Shown: in pieces, positions 57,403 through 64,000 of the stretch
Numbering within the stretch: the first letter of the stretch is position 1
How the letters are laid out: each line of letters opens with the position of its first letter
Source: Synergistota bacterium
GTDB taxonomy: Bacteria; Synergistota; Synergistia; Synergistales; Synergistaceae
Assembly: GCA_023450745.1 (NCBI GenBank)
Contig: JAEXGR010000005.1
Location: 17,363 to 81,362 of the forward strand
DNA length: 64,000 nucleotides
Direction of reading: 5' to 3'
Made by a program: the position numbers and the translations under genes
The notes under the pieces: generated by a model
Database searches by the model: none
What the model was told of the DNA's origin: nothing
Seen by the model: only the letters and a program-made list of their open reading frames with translations

Positions 57403-60400
57403 TTACTTCGCCTCCCCTGCCGCCGACGGAGCGGCCGCTTCCGATGCGGGGCCTTTTTTGCGGGCCGAAAGCCGCATTACCATTGTAAAGAAACAGGGCA
57501 CAAAGAATATGCCGATCACCGTGGAGGCAACCATGCCGCCGATTATCCCCGTGCCGATCGAATGGCGGCTCGCCGCGCCCGCGCCGGTGCTGACGGCAAG
57601 CGGCAAAACGCCGAGTATGAAGGCCAGCGAGGTCATTATTATCGGCCGGAAACGCAGGTGCGAGGCGTTTACCGCCGCCTGCATCAGCGGGACTCCCTTC
57701 TGGTGTTCCTCCAGCGCGAACTCGACGATCAGAATCGCGTTCTTCGCGGAAAGTCCGATCAACGTGACCAGCGCCACCTGAAAATAAAGGTCGTCGGACA
57801 GGCCGCGCATCATCGTGGCGACGAAGGCTCCGAAGAGCGCGAAGGGAACGGAGAGGACCACCGCGAAGGGCAGGCTCCAGCGCTCGTACTGCGCCGCCAG
57901 AATGAGGAAGACCATTATTATGCCAAGGACGAAGGCAATCATGGTCGCCGCGCCGGTCTGTTTTTCCTGATAGGCGGTGCCGGTCCAAGCTAAGGTATAG
58001 CCCTCCGGCAGTGTGGAGGCGACCTCCTCGAGGGCCTTTATTACCTGGCCGGAGGTGTACCCCGCGGCGGGCTGCCCCGTCAGCTTCGCGGCCGGGAAGA
58101 CGTTGAAGCGCTCCATCGTGTCCGGCCCCGTCGTCGGGCGCAGCTCGACCAGCGACTCCAGCGGAATCATGTCGCCGTTTTCCGAGCGGATGTAAGTGTA
58201 TTTAATGCCGTCGGGGCGGTCGCGATAATTCGACTCTGACGAGATCAGCACTTGGAAGGTGCGTCCCATCTTGTCGAAATCGTTGACATAATAGTTGCTG
58301 TAGATGCTGCCCATCGCGCCAAAGACGTCAGCCAGGCTGACTCCGAGCGATTTAGCCTTTACCCTGTCGATATATACGTAATATTGCGGCACTTTCGTCG
58401 AGAAGGTCGTCGAAACGCTCGCGATCTCCGGCCTCTTGTCGGCCTCTTCGATAAACTTCTGGACGACGCTTTCGATCTCGTCAGCGTCTGTGGTGACACG
58501 GCTCTGTAGGTATCCCTCAACGCCGCCGGTGGTGCTCATCCCGATAATTGCCGGCGGATTAAAGGCGAAAACCTGACCTTCGGGGATATTCCAGGCCTTC
58601 CCCATCACCTTATTGGCGACGGAGAACGAATCCTGCCCCGGCCCTTTGCGCTGGTCCCAGTCCTTAAGCCTGATAAAGCCCGCGCCGTAGTTCGACTGGT
58701 TGGACGAGTTGATGATATTGTATCCGGAGAAAACGAGCGCCGTCTCCACCTCCGGCAGAGAGGTCGTTATCTCTGAGACCCGCTTCGCCAGCGCCTCCGT
58801 CTGATTCAGCGAGCTTCCGTCAGGCAGGGACATCGACTCCATGATAATGCCCTGGTCCTCGTCGGGAACGAGCGAGGTCGGCAGCGTCAGCGCCATCTGC
58901 GCCGTCGCGGCGACAAAAAGCAGGAAGACGGCAAAGACGATGATGCCGTGCTTGAGCATCACGCGCACCGAGGAGGAGAAGCCGTGAGTGACCTTGTCAA
59001 AAAAGGAGTTGAACCATCTGAATAAGACAAACTTCGGCTTGTGCTCCGAGGGCTTCAAAATCATCGCGCAGAGCGCGGGAGTGAGCGAAAGCGCCACAAA
59101 GCCGGAGATTATGACAGAGGTTGCGATCGTAATCGCGAACTGTTTATACAGCTCGCCCGTGAGGCCGCCGAGAAAGGCGATCGGCACGAAGACGGAGGTC
59201 AGCACGAGAACGATGGCGATGACCGGCGCCGTGACCTCTTCCATCGCCTTGCAGGTCGCGTCGAACGGCGGCAGTCCGTCCTCCATATGGCGGTCGACGT
59301 TTTCAATGACGACGATCGCGTCGTCAACGACCAGACCGATGGCAAGAACGACGCCGAAAAGCGTCAGCGTGTTGATCGAGAAACCAAATGCCTTGAGTCC
59401 CGCAAAGGTCCCGATGATGGAAACGGGAACGGCGAGGCAGGGGATGATCGTGGCGCGAAAATCCTGCAGGAAAAGCAGCACGACGAGGAATACCAGCACC
59501 AGCGCCTCTATCAGCGTAATGATGACCTCTTCAATCGAGACCCGGACAAAGGTAGTCGTATCATATGGAATATCGTAAACGAGCCCGCTGGGGAACTTCT
59601 TCTGCGCGTCGGCGAGCTGGGCCTTGACCTCGTCGCACACCTGTATGGCGTTGGCTCCCGGCGCAAGGGTGACTCCGACGGGGACGGCCGGCGTGCCGTT
59701 TTGGGTGCCGGAGAAGCTGTAGCTCTTCGCGCCAAGCTGCACGCGCGCGATATCTTTGAGATAGACCGTCTCGCCGCCCGGAAGGCTCTTGATGATGATG
59801 TTCTCAAACTCTTCCTCGGTAGTCAGACGGCCGGTCGTCGTCATGATGTAGGTCTTCTGGAGGTCGGCCTTGGAGGGCGCGTCGCCGAAGCGTCCAAGGG
59901 CATACTGGCTGTTCTGGTCCTTAACCGCGGCGGCGACGTCCGCCGGCATGATGCCCAGCTGCGACATTTTGTCGGGCTTGAGCCAGATGCGCATCGCGTA
60001 GTCCTGATTTGTGAAAATATTGACGTCGCTGACCCCTGGAATGCGTTTGAGGCTGTCGACGACGTTGAGCAGCGCATAGTTGCTTATATAGGTAGTGTCG
60101 TATATGCCCTGCGGGGAAAACAGTGAAAAGATGAGCAGAATATTGGGCGATGACTTCTGCACGATGATACCGTACTGGCGTACCTCCGCCGGTATCGAGG
60201 GCGTCGCCATCTGGACGCGGTTATTGACGTTGATCGTCGCCTGGTCCGGGTCGGTGCCGAGCTCGAAGGTGACGGTCAGCGTCATGTTGCCCTGTCCGTT
60301 GCTGACGGAGTTCATATAGATCATGTCGTCGACGCCGTTTATCTGCGTTTCCAGAGGCGCGGCGACAACCTGCGCGATGACCTCCGGCGTCGCGCCGGGG

Positions 60401-60549
60401 TACTGCGCGCTGACGGTGACCTGCGGCGGCACCAGCTCCGGGAACTGCGCGACGGGAAGCGTGTATATCGAGACGATTCCCGCGATGACAATGACTATCG
60501 AGCAAACGGTCGCCAGAATGGGCCGTTTTATAAACATTATGGAAAACAT
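57403..60549 (-). CDS. RND multidrug efflux pump, inner-membrane subunit (HAE-1/AcrB type)
   Basis: Proton-driven trimeric exporter of 1048 residues with 12 membrane helices and two large periplasmic loops. The N-terminus FIKRPILATVCSIVIVIAG is typical. The proton-relay aspartates appear in GLVVDDAIVVIENVDRH (TM4, residues near 405) and the lysine lies in TM10 (LSAKNAILIVEF). It binds amphipathic compounds in the periplasm and drives them out through the OprM-type channel. The ATG directly follows the adaptor stop (TAAATG). No local repressor gene is adjacent; a MarR-type gene lies beyond a 400-base gap. Confidence 0.95.
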   Translation of the reverse strand: MFSIMFIKRPILATVCSIVIVIAGIVSIYTLPVAQFPELVPPQVTVSAQYPGATPEVIAQVVAAPLETQINGVDDMIYMNSVSNGQGNMTLTVTFELGTDPDQATINVNNRVQMATPSIPAEVRQYGIIVQKSSPNILLIFSLFSPQGIYDTTYISNYALLNVVDSLKRIPGVSDVNIFTNQDYAMRIWLKPDKMSQLGIMPADVAAAVKDQNSQYALGRFGDAPSKADLQKTYIMTTTGRLTTEEEFENIIIKSLPGGETVYLKDIARVQLGAKSYSFSGTQNGTPAVPVGVTLAPGANAIQVCDEVKAQLADAQKKFPSGLVYDIPYDTTTFVRVSIEEVIITLIEALVLVFLVVLLFLQDFRATIIPCLAVPVSIIGTFAGLKAFGFSINTLTLFGVVLAIGLVVDDAIVVIENVDRHMEDGLPPFDATCKAMEEVTAPVIAIVLVLTSVFVPIAFLGGLTGELYKQFAITIATSVIISGFVALSLTPALCAMILKPSEHKPKFVLFRWFNSFFDKVTHGFSSSVRVMLKHGIIVFAVFLLFVAATAQMALTLPTSLVPDEDQGIIMESMSLPDGSSLNQTEALAKRVSEITTSLPEVETALVFSGYNIINSSNQSNYGAGFIRLKDWDQRKGPGQDSFSVANKVMGKAWNIPEGQVFAFNPPAIIGMSTTGGVEGYLQSRVTTDADEIESVVQKFIEEADKRPEIASVSTTFSTKVPQYYVYIDRVKAKSLGVSLADVFGAMGSIYSNYYVNDFDKMGRTFQVLISSESNYRDRPDGIKYTYIRSENGDMIPLESLVELRPTTGPDTMERFNVFPAAKLTGQPAAGYTSGQVIKALEEVASTLPEGYTLAWTGTAYQEKQTGAATMIAFVLGIIMVFLILAAQYERWSLPFAVVLSVPFALFGAFVATMMRGLSDDLYFQVALVTLIGLSAKNAILIVEFALEEHQKGVPLMQAAVNASHLRFRPIIMTSLAFILGVLPLAVSTGAGAASRHSIGTGIIGGMVASTVIGIFFVPCFFTMVMRLSARKKGPASEAAAPSAAGEAK

Positions 60550-61758
60550 TTATTTTGCTCCCTCTATAGCGACCTTCTCACCGGGCTGCACCTTGGCGAC
60601 CCCGTCAAGCACTATTCTCTCCCCTTCGCTGAGCCCTTCTCCGACGAGGCAGGTATTGTCTATCGTTCTGAGTATCGTTATTTCAGCCTTTTCGGGAACG
60701 TTTTCGCCGTTAAGCCTATAAACGAAAGATTGATCGCCGGCCTGTACGACGGCTTTGAGCGGCACCTGAATTATATTGGGAACATAATACCCCTTCACAT
60801 AAACGCGAACGAACTGGCCGGAATAGAGGGCGTTGCCTCTATTGTCAAAGACGGCGCGGGCGTTGATCGAAGCGGTCTGCGGCGTTACAAACTGGTTCTG
60901 GAAGTCGATCTTTCCCTCTTTGTCGACCTTCGTGCCGTCGCCGAGAGCCAGCTCGACATGGGGGCCGCCAGCCTTTACTTTGAGAATCCCCCGCTCAATG
61001 AGCTGAGAGTTCTTGCGGTAAGTATCGGCGGGAATCGCAAAATCTACGTAGACCTTATCAGACTGCACGATCGTCGTCAGCAGTCCGCCCGTTTCGATGA
61101 GATTGCCGACAGAGTACTGTTCCTTGCCGCTCAAGCCGGAGATCGGGGCCCTGACGGTCGTCCATTCGAGGTCTATCTGAGACTGGCGCAGCGCGGCGCG
61201 GGCCGCGTCTACCGCCGACTTTGAGGCCTGAAAGTTCGACTCCGCCGTATCGTACTCCGCCTTGCTAACGGCGTTTTTCTTGTACAGCGCCGAAGCCCTT
61301 TCATAGTCGGTCTTCATCAGGTTCATCTGCACTTCGCTCTGCTTCAGAGAGGCGTAGTTCCGGTTCACCGCGGCGCGGTAGGGCGCCTGATCGATGACGA
61401 ACATCACCTGTCCGGCCTTTACCGGCATTCCTTCTTTATATGATTTTTTCTTTATAATGCCGCCGACCTGGGCCCGCAGCTCAGCCTGCCTGAAACCCGC
61501 CGTCTGCCCCGTATACTCCATCGTGACCGGCGCGTCTGAGCGCCTGACCGTCATCTCCGAAACGACGGGAGGTGGCACTATCGCGGCGGCCGCGGCCGCC
61601 GCCTTCTTTTTTTCTTCATTCTTAAAATACCACCAGCCCCCGGCCGCGGCGACAACTATAAACGCAATGATCACATATACGATATACTTTTTATTATCTT
61701 CCGTATTTTGCGCTTCGCTCTGTATTCCCGGTGTCTTGTTTTCGTTTTCCACAGGCAC
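60550..61758 (-). CDS. RND efflux periplasmic adaptor subunit (AcrA/MexA type)
   Basis: Membrane-fusion protein of 402 residues linking pump and channel. The N-terminal anchor helix (YIVYVIIAFIVVAAAGGWWYF, residues 25-45) replaces the usual lipoprotein cysteine, and an Ala run follows. The lipoyl/hairpin core (AELRAQVGGIIKKKSYKEG; VRAPISGLSGK) and the beta-barrel domain (GQFVRVYVKGYY) are complete. The start is GTG (61758), six bases after GAGGAG. First gene of the three-gene efflux operon, with an extended -10 promoter 37 bases upstream. Confidence 0.95.
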   Translation of the reverse strand: MPVENENKTPGIQSEAQNTEDNKKYIVYVIIAFIVVAAAGGWWYFKNEEKKKAAAAAAAIVPPPVVSEMTVRRSDAPVTMEYTGQTAGFRQAELRAQVGGIIKKKSYKEGMPVKAGQVMFVIDQAPYRAAVNRNYASLKQSEVQMNLMKTDYERASALYKKNAVSKAEYDTAESNFQASKSAVDAARAALRQSQIDLEWTTVRAPISGLSGKEQYSVGNLIETGGLLTTIVQSDKVYVDFAIPADTYRKNSQLIERGILKVKAGGPHVELALGDGTKVDKEGKIDFQNQFVTPQTASINARAVFDNRGNALYSGQFVRVYVKGYYVPNIIQVPLKAVVQAGDQSFVYRLNGENVPEKAEITILRTIDNTCLVGEGLSEGERIVLDGVAKVQPGEKVAIEGAK

Positions 61759-62162
61759 ATCTACTCCTCGCGTAAGGGCATTTTATTAACTTTTATTATA
61801 ACATGCCAAATAAAAATGAAATACGCAGTCTCCGTGATAACAGCTAAAACATCAGGGAAAACCACCAAAGACAACGGCGAAAACGCTCGCCAAAATTCAC
61901 AGCAAAGGATACTCGCAAAAGGCGATTTTTTTATTGATATGCCTGCAAACATGGGCCCGTCCCGCAAATTGTGTAAAACTCCGGGTTTATGCTCTGCGTT
62001 GTACACCACTTTTGGAGGTTTCACAATTTTAGGGATGGGCTCAAAACACGCTTTCGGCGAGCGATATTTTCCCCCGGCAGGGTGGGGACAACCTAACCGA
62101 TCAAACCGCCGCCCGCGCTGACAATCATCGTCCTCCCCATTGCGGCGACAAAGCGTTCATTG
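61759..62162 (-). other. Promoter region of the efflux operon and unexplained open frame (404 bp)
   Basis: An extended -10, TGTTATAAT on the minus strand, lies at 61795-61803, with no good -35. Upstream, an 87-codon minus-strand frame (61761-62024) starts MKPPKVVYNAEHKPGVLHNL and looks more protein-like than chance, but it runs through the promoter and has no ribosome site, so I do not call it a gene. No MarR-like palindrome is seen near this promoter. Confidence 0.45.
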
Positions 62163-62792
62163 TTACCAAATATTCCTGTGAATACGTTCAGCAACATTGA
62201 TATTCTTCTGTTTGAAAGCAGGCGCCTTTTCCGCTCCATAGCCAATGGCCAAGAAACAGGTCAATTCATAATCCTCAGGCGCTCCGACAGCTTCTTTCAC
62301 GTGCTTACTTTCATTGACAATAGGAATGCGGAACGCGCATGTCAAGCCTTCGGCAGTCGCCGCTAAAAAAATATTTTCCATCGACGCCCAGGCGGAGGCA
62401 AAATAATTCAGCGAACTTTGATCAGCGGGCTGACACAAAGGACAACCCTTTTGTCTAAAGAAAGGCAGTACCAAACAATTGCTTTCCACGAGCATTTTCT
62501 GTTGTTTAGGCAGGGCGTCGGTAAACATAGCGTGTTCATCTTTATCCATCGTGCTGGCGCCGGCATCAAGTCCTGCTTTCTGCACCGCTAAAGTATTGGC
62601 GGCAACAGGAGCAATAATCTTCGCAATATCTTCCCGTCCCCTTACTACCACAAATTCCATTTGGTGCAGATGGTCGTTCGTGGGAGCCTTAAATGCCGCT
62701 CCTAATATTCTTAGCAGAATTTCGTCATCGACCTCCTTTTTAGAAAAATCCCGCACCGTTCTTCTTTTTTCCAAGACCTCATAAAATTCCAT
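62163..62792 (-). CDS. Nitroreductase family protein
   Basis: FMN-dependent oxidoreductase of 209 residues. The N-terminal YEVLEKRRTVRDFSKKEV (residues 4-21) gives the FMN-phosphate-binding arginines, and the middle GASTMD...LPKQQKML and C-terminal CAFRIPIVNESKHVKEAV segments match family members. A CPLC pair at residues near 118-121 could bind metal or form a disulfide, which is unusual for nitroreductases. It may reduce quinones or nitroaromatics. It follows the MarR-type gene by 13 bases and is surely controlled by it. Confidence 0.9.
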   Translation of the reverse strand: MEFYEVLEKRRTVRDFSKKEVDDEILLRILGAAFKAPTNDHLHQMEFVVVRGREDIAKIIAPVAANTLAVQKAGLDAGASTMDKDEHAMFTDALPKQQKMLVESNCLVLPFFRQKGCPLCQPADQSSLNYFASAWASMENIFLAATAEGLTCAFRIPIVNESKHVKEAVGAPEDYELTCFLAIGYGAEKAPAFKQKNINVAERIHRNIW

Positions 62793-62805
62793 GGTTGGCT
62801 CTCCT

Positions 62806-63243
62806 CTACTTTCTGCAATTTTCTTCTAAATTATTTAAAATACGTTTTAAGGTTTTTTCAAATAACACGATTTCTTCTTCAGCAAACCCAGCGTAAAAAA
62901 TTTCACTCATCTGCTCGGATACCTGGCTATATTGTTTTCGCAGCTCACTTGCCTCTTCAGTCAGACAAATCAGTACCTTCCTGCGGTCTTCGTTGTCAAA
63001 TTGCCTGTTAAGCAGCCCTTTTTGTTCCATCGTATCCAACATTTTAGTTAAAGTGGCCTTGGCAAGACCAGTCTTCACAGATATCTCCTGAATGGGAATA
63101 TGATCCTTTTCCCAAAGGACAGTTAAAATTCGGCCCTGCGGCCCGTTAAACGCGGTGACGTTGTTCTTTGCCAAGATTTGTTCCACCATTCTGCCATTGA
63201 CATGTTTAATCTGAGAAATTAAAAACCCACCCTGATGCTTCAC
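62806..63243 (-). CDS. MarR family transcriptional regulator
   Basis: Winged-HTH repressor of 145 residues. The MarR recognition region is clear: IQEISVKTGLAKATLTKMLD at about residues 52-71 and the wing NRQFDNEDRRKVLICLT with the typical DxRxxxxxLT motif. It probably senses a phenolic or electrophilic ligand. The start is GTG (63243) with AGGTGG upstream. A perfect ten-base inverted repeat covers its own -10 region, so it is very likely autoregulated together with the nitroreductase gene. Confidence 0.93.
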   Translation of the reverse strand: MKHQGGFLISQIKHVNGRMVEQILAKNNVTAFNGPQGRILTVLWEKDHIPIQEISVKTGLAKATLTKMLDTMEQKGLLNRQFDNEDRRKVLICLTEEASELRKQYSQVSEQMSEIFYAGFAEEEIVLFEKTLKRILNNLEENCRK

Positions 63244-63259
63244 CTTTCACACCACCTTT

Positions 63260-63297
63260 GTTTTATATAATATAATACTATATAAAACTATTGTCAA
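63260..63297 (-). promoter_or_regulatory. marR-nitroreductase promoter with MarR-type operator
   Basis: Minus strand TTGACA (63292-63297), exact 17-base spacer, TATATT (63269-63274). A perfect inverted repeat, GTTTTATATA (63260-63269), nine-base spacer, TATATAAAAC (63279-63288), covers the -10, most of the spacer and the start site. Position and symmetry fit a MarR dimer site that blocks RNA polymerase. Confidence 0.8.
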
Positions 63298-63374
63298 TAT
63301 GTTTCGCGTATTAAAAACCAGCCTAAAGACTTTTTGTTAATTGCCAAAGTAATCGCGAGTCGGAAATATTCAAA

Positions 63375-63438
63375 CTCGCGCTTAGTTCAGCAAATGACCC
63401 TTTTGTACATTAGAGGCTCTTCTCGCGTTTAGTTCAGC
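63375..63438. repeat. 17-bp direct repeat upstream of the IS30-like transposase
   Basis: CTCGCGCTTAGTTCAGC (63375-63391) and CTCGCGTTTAGTTCAGC (63422-63438), one mismatch, 47 bases apart. They lie 70-130 bases before the transposase start, where the left end of the element is expected. They could be a terminal repeat and a duplicated copy, or a transposase binding pair. Confidence 0.5.
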
Positions 63439-63507
63439 CAGAGTTTCCAGTCTATAGAGTAATATATAACCGTTTCGTCCGGCCGTTCTGGAAAGGAGAC
63501 GGTTATT

Positions 63508-64000
63508 ATGACTGTATTCACACATTTTGATGGTAATGACAAACATGTCCTGCAAACTGGGCTTGAAAGGGGCGATTCGTTTGCTAAGATCGCCGAAGCT
63601 TTAGGGAAGCACCCGACGTCGGTTGCGAACGAGGTGAAAAAGTACCGTTCTTTCAGGAAGTCGGGTGGCATGGGCTCCTGTTTCAATGATTGTAGGAACA
63701 GGTTTACGTGCAAAAAGACGGATTTGTGTGAAGCTCCCCAGTGCCGCAAAAAATATTGCAGACATTGTGCAAGGTGCAGTGAACACTGCCGTGATTATGA
63801 GCAGGAGCGGTGTTTGAAGCTGGATAAACCTCCATATGTCTGTTCAAGATGCAAAAACCGCAATACCTGTACGATGGAAAAAGCTTTTTATGATGCCGGT
63901 GTGGCAAATGAAGCGGCCTCGCGCCTTCTCCATGAGTCCCGTTCCGGTATCAACGCGGATGAGTCAGAGGTGGCACTCTGGAATGCCACAATTACACCGC
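63508..64000 (+). CDS. IS30-family-like transposase (3' end cut by window edge)
   Basis: The N-terminal 164 residues are visible. An HTH (FAKIAEALGKHPTSVANEVKK, residues about 25-45) of the IS30/HTH_38 type is followed by a cysteine-rich region (CFNDCRNRFTC, CRKKYCRHCARC, CSRCKNRNTC) like the zinc-finger-bearing IS30 subgroup of Clostridia, then the beginning of the linker before the DDE domain (RLLHESRSGIN). GAAAGGAG precedes the ATG. The catalytic DDE residues lie outside the window. Whether the element is intact cannot be judged. Confidence 0.85.
   Translation, partial: MTVFTHFDGNDKHVLQTGLERGDSFAKIAEALGKHPTSVANEVKKYRSFRKSGGMGSCFNDCRNRFTCKKTDLCEAPQCRKKYCRHCARCSEHCRDYEQERCLKLDKPPYVCSRCKNRNTCTMEKAFYDAGVANEAASRLLHESRSGINADESEVALWNATITP

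Noticed and set aside
55903..61758. Local TetR/AcrR repressor expected beside the RND operon
   Set aside because: None found on either side; the nearest regulator is the MarR gene, which has its own operator over its own promoter.
1..64000. CRISPR array, rRNA operon, replication origin
   Set aside because: No regularly spaced repeats, no rRNA sequence and no DnaA-box cluster with dnaA/dnaN genes were seen.

Overview
The window (about 55-57 % GC over most of its length) looks like a chromosomal segment of an anaerobic diderm of the phylum Synergistota, perhaps near Cloacibacillus. That placement is inference. The evidence is a full lipid A/outer-membrane operon (bamA, lpxD, lpxC, fabZ, lpxA, kdsC, lptG) combined with genes often met in Gram-positives (mprF, rqcH, an S55 SpoIVB-type peptidase, a PucR-type regulator), a selenocysteine-containing SelD and a wealth of TTG/GTG starts.

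Layout. 1-12 kb, minus strand: a protein quality-control and housekeeping run, tig-clpP-clpX-lon-engB-valS-folC-pgeF plus a Gfo/Idh/MocA oxidoreductase that runs off the left edge. A 10-bp inverted repeat with a 9-bp spacer overlaps the predicted tig promoter. 12-20 kb: an accessory stretch with an NSS transporter, a broken gene with a small HTH protein, a DUF1848 protein with a radical-SAM-like cysteine motif, tRNA-Pro, an EamA transporter and an orphan Eco57I-like DNA methyltransferase. 20-27.4 kb: a lower-GC catabolic cluster (SSS transporter, DUF3830 protein, flavin reductase, divergent PucR-type regulator, single-chain molybdenum hydroxylase), followed by a decayed IS66 element. 29.4-38.7 kb: tRNA-Ala and tRNA-Gly, mprF, rqcH, an RluD-type pseudouridine synthase, ileS and dgkA. 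38.7-45.2 kb: S55 peptidase, prfB with its programmed +1 frameshift, birA, selD with an in-frame UGA, a 66-residue membrane protein and an Lrp/AsnC regulator. 45.3-55.3 kb, minus strand: the envelope operon, preceded by a sigma-70 family factor and an unknown bitopic membrane protein, with an uncharacterised exported protein between bamA and lpxD. 55.6-63.3 kb: tRNA-Thr and tRNA-Gly, an RND efflux operon (adaptor, pump, outer-membrane channel) and a marR-nitroreductase pair with a clear operator over its promoter. The right edge cuts an IS30-like transposase.

How the genes work together. Trigger factor, ClpXP and Lon form one proteostasis unit, and RqcH adds ribosome rescue. The bam-lpx operon builds the outer membrane and its lipid A, with KdsC feeding the Kdo branch and LptG exporting LPS. 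The molybdenum hydroxylase cluster looks like a self-contained uptake, oxidation and regulation module for an unknown, probably nitrogen-heterocyclic or aldehyde, substrate. The most interesting candidates for something undescribed are the tig operator, the sigma/membrane-protein pair ahead of the envelope operon, the exported protein between bamA and lpxD, the molybdenum hydroxylase module and the orphan methyltransferase with a degenerate SAM-binding motif.
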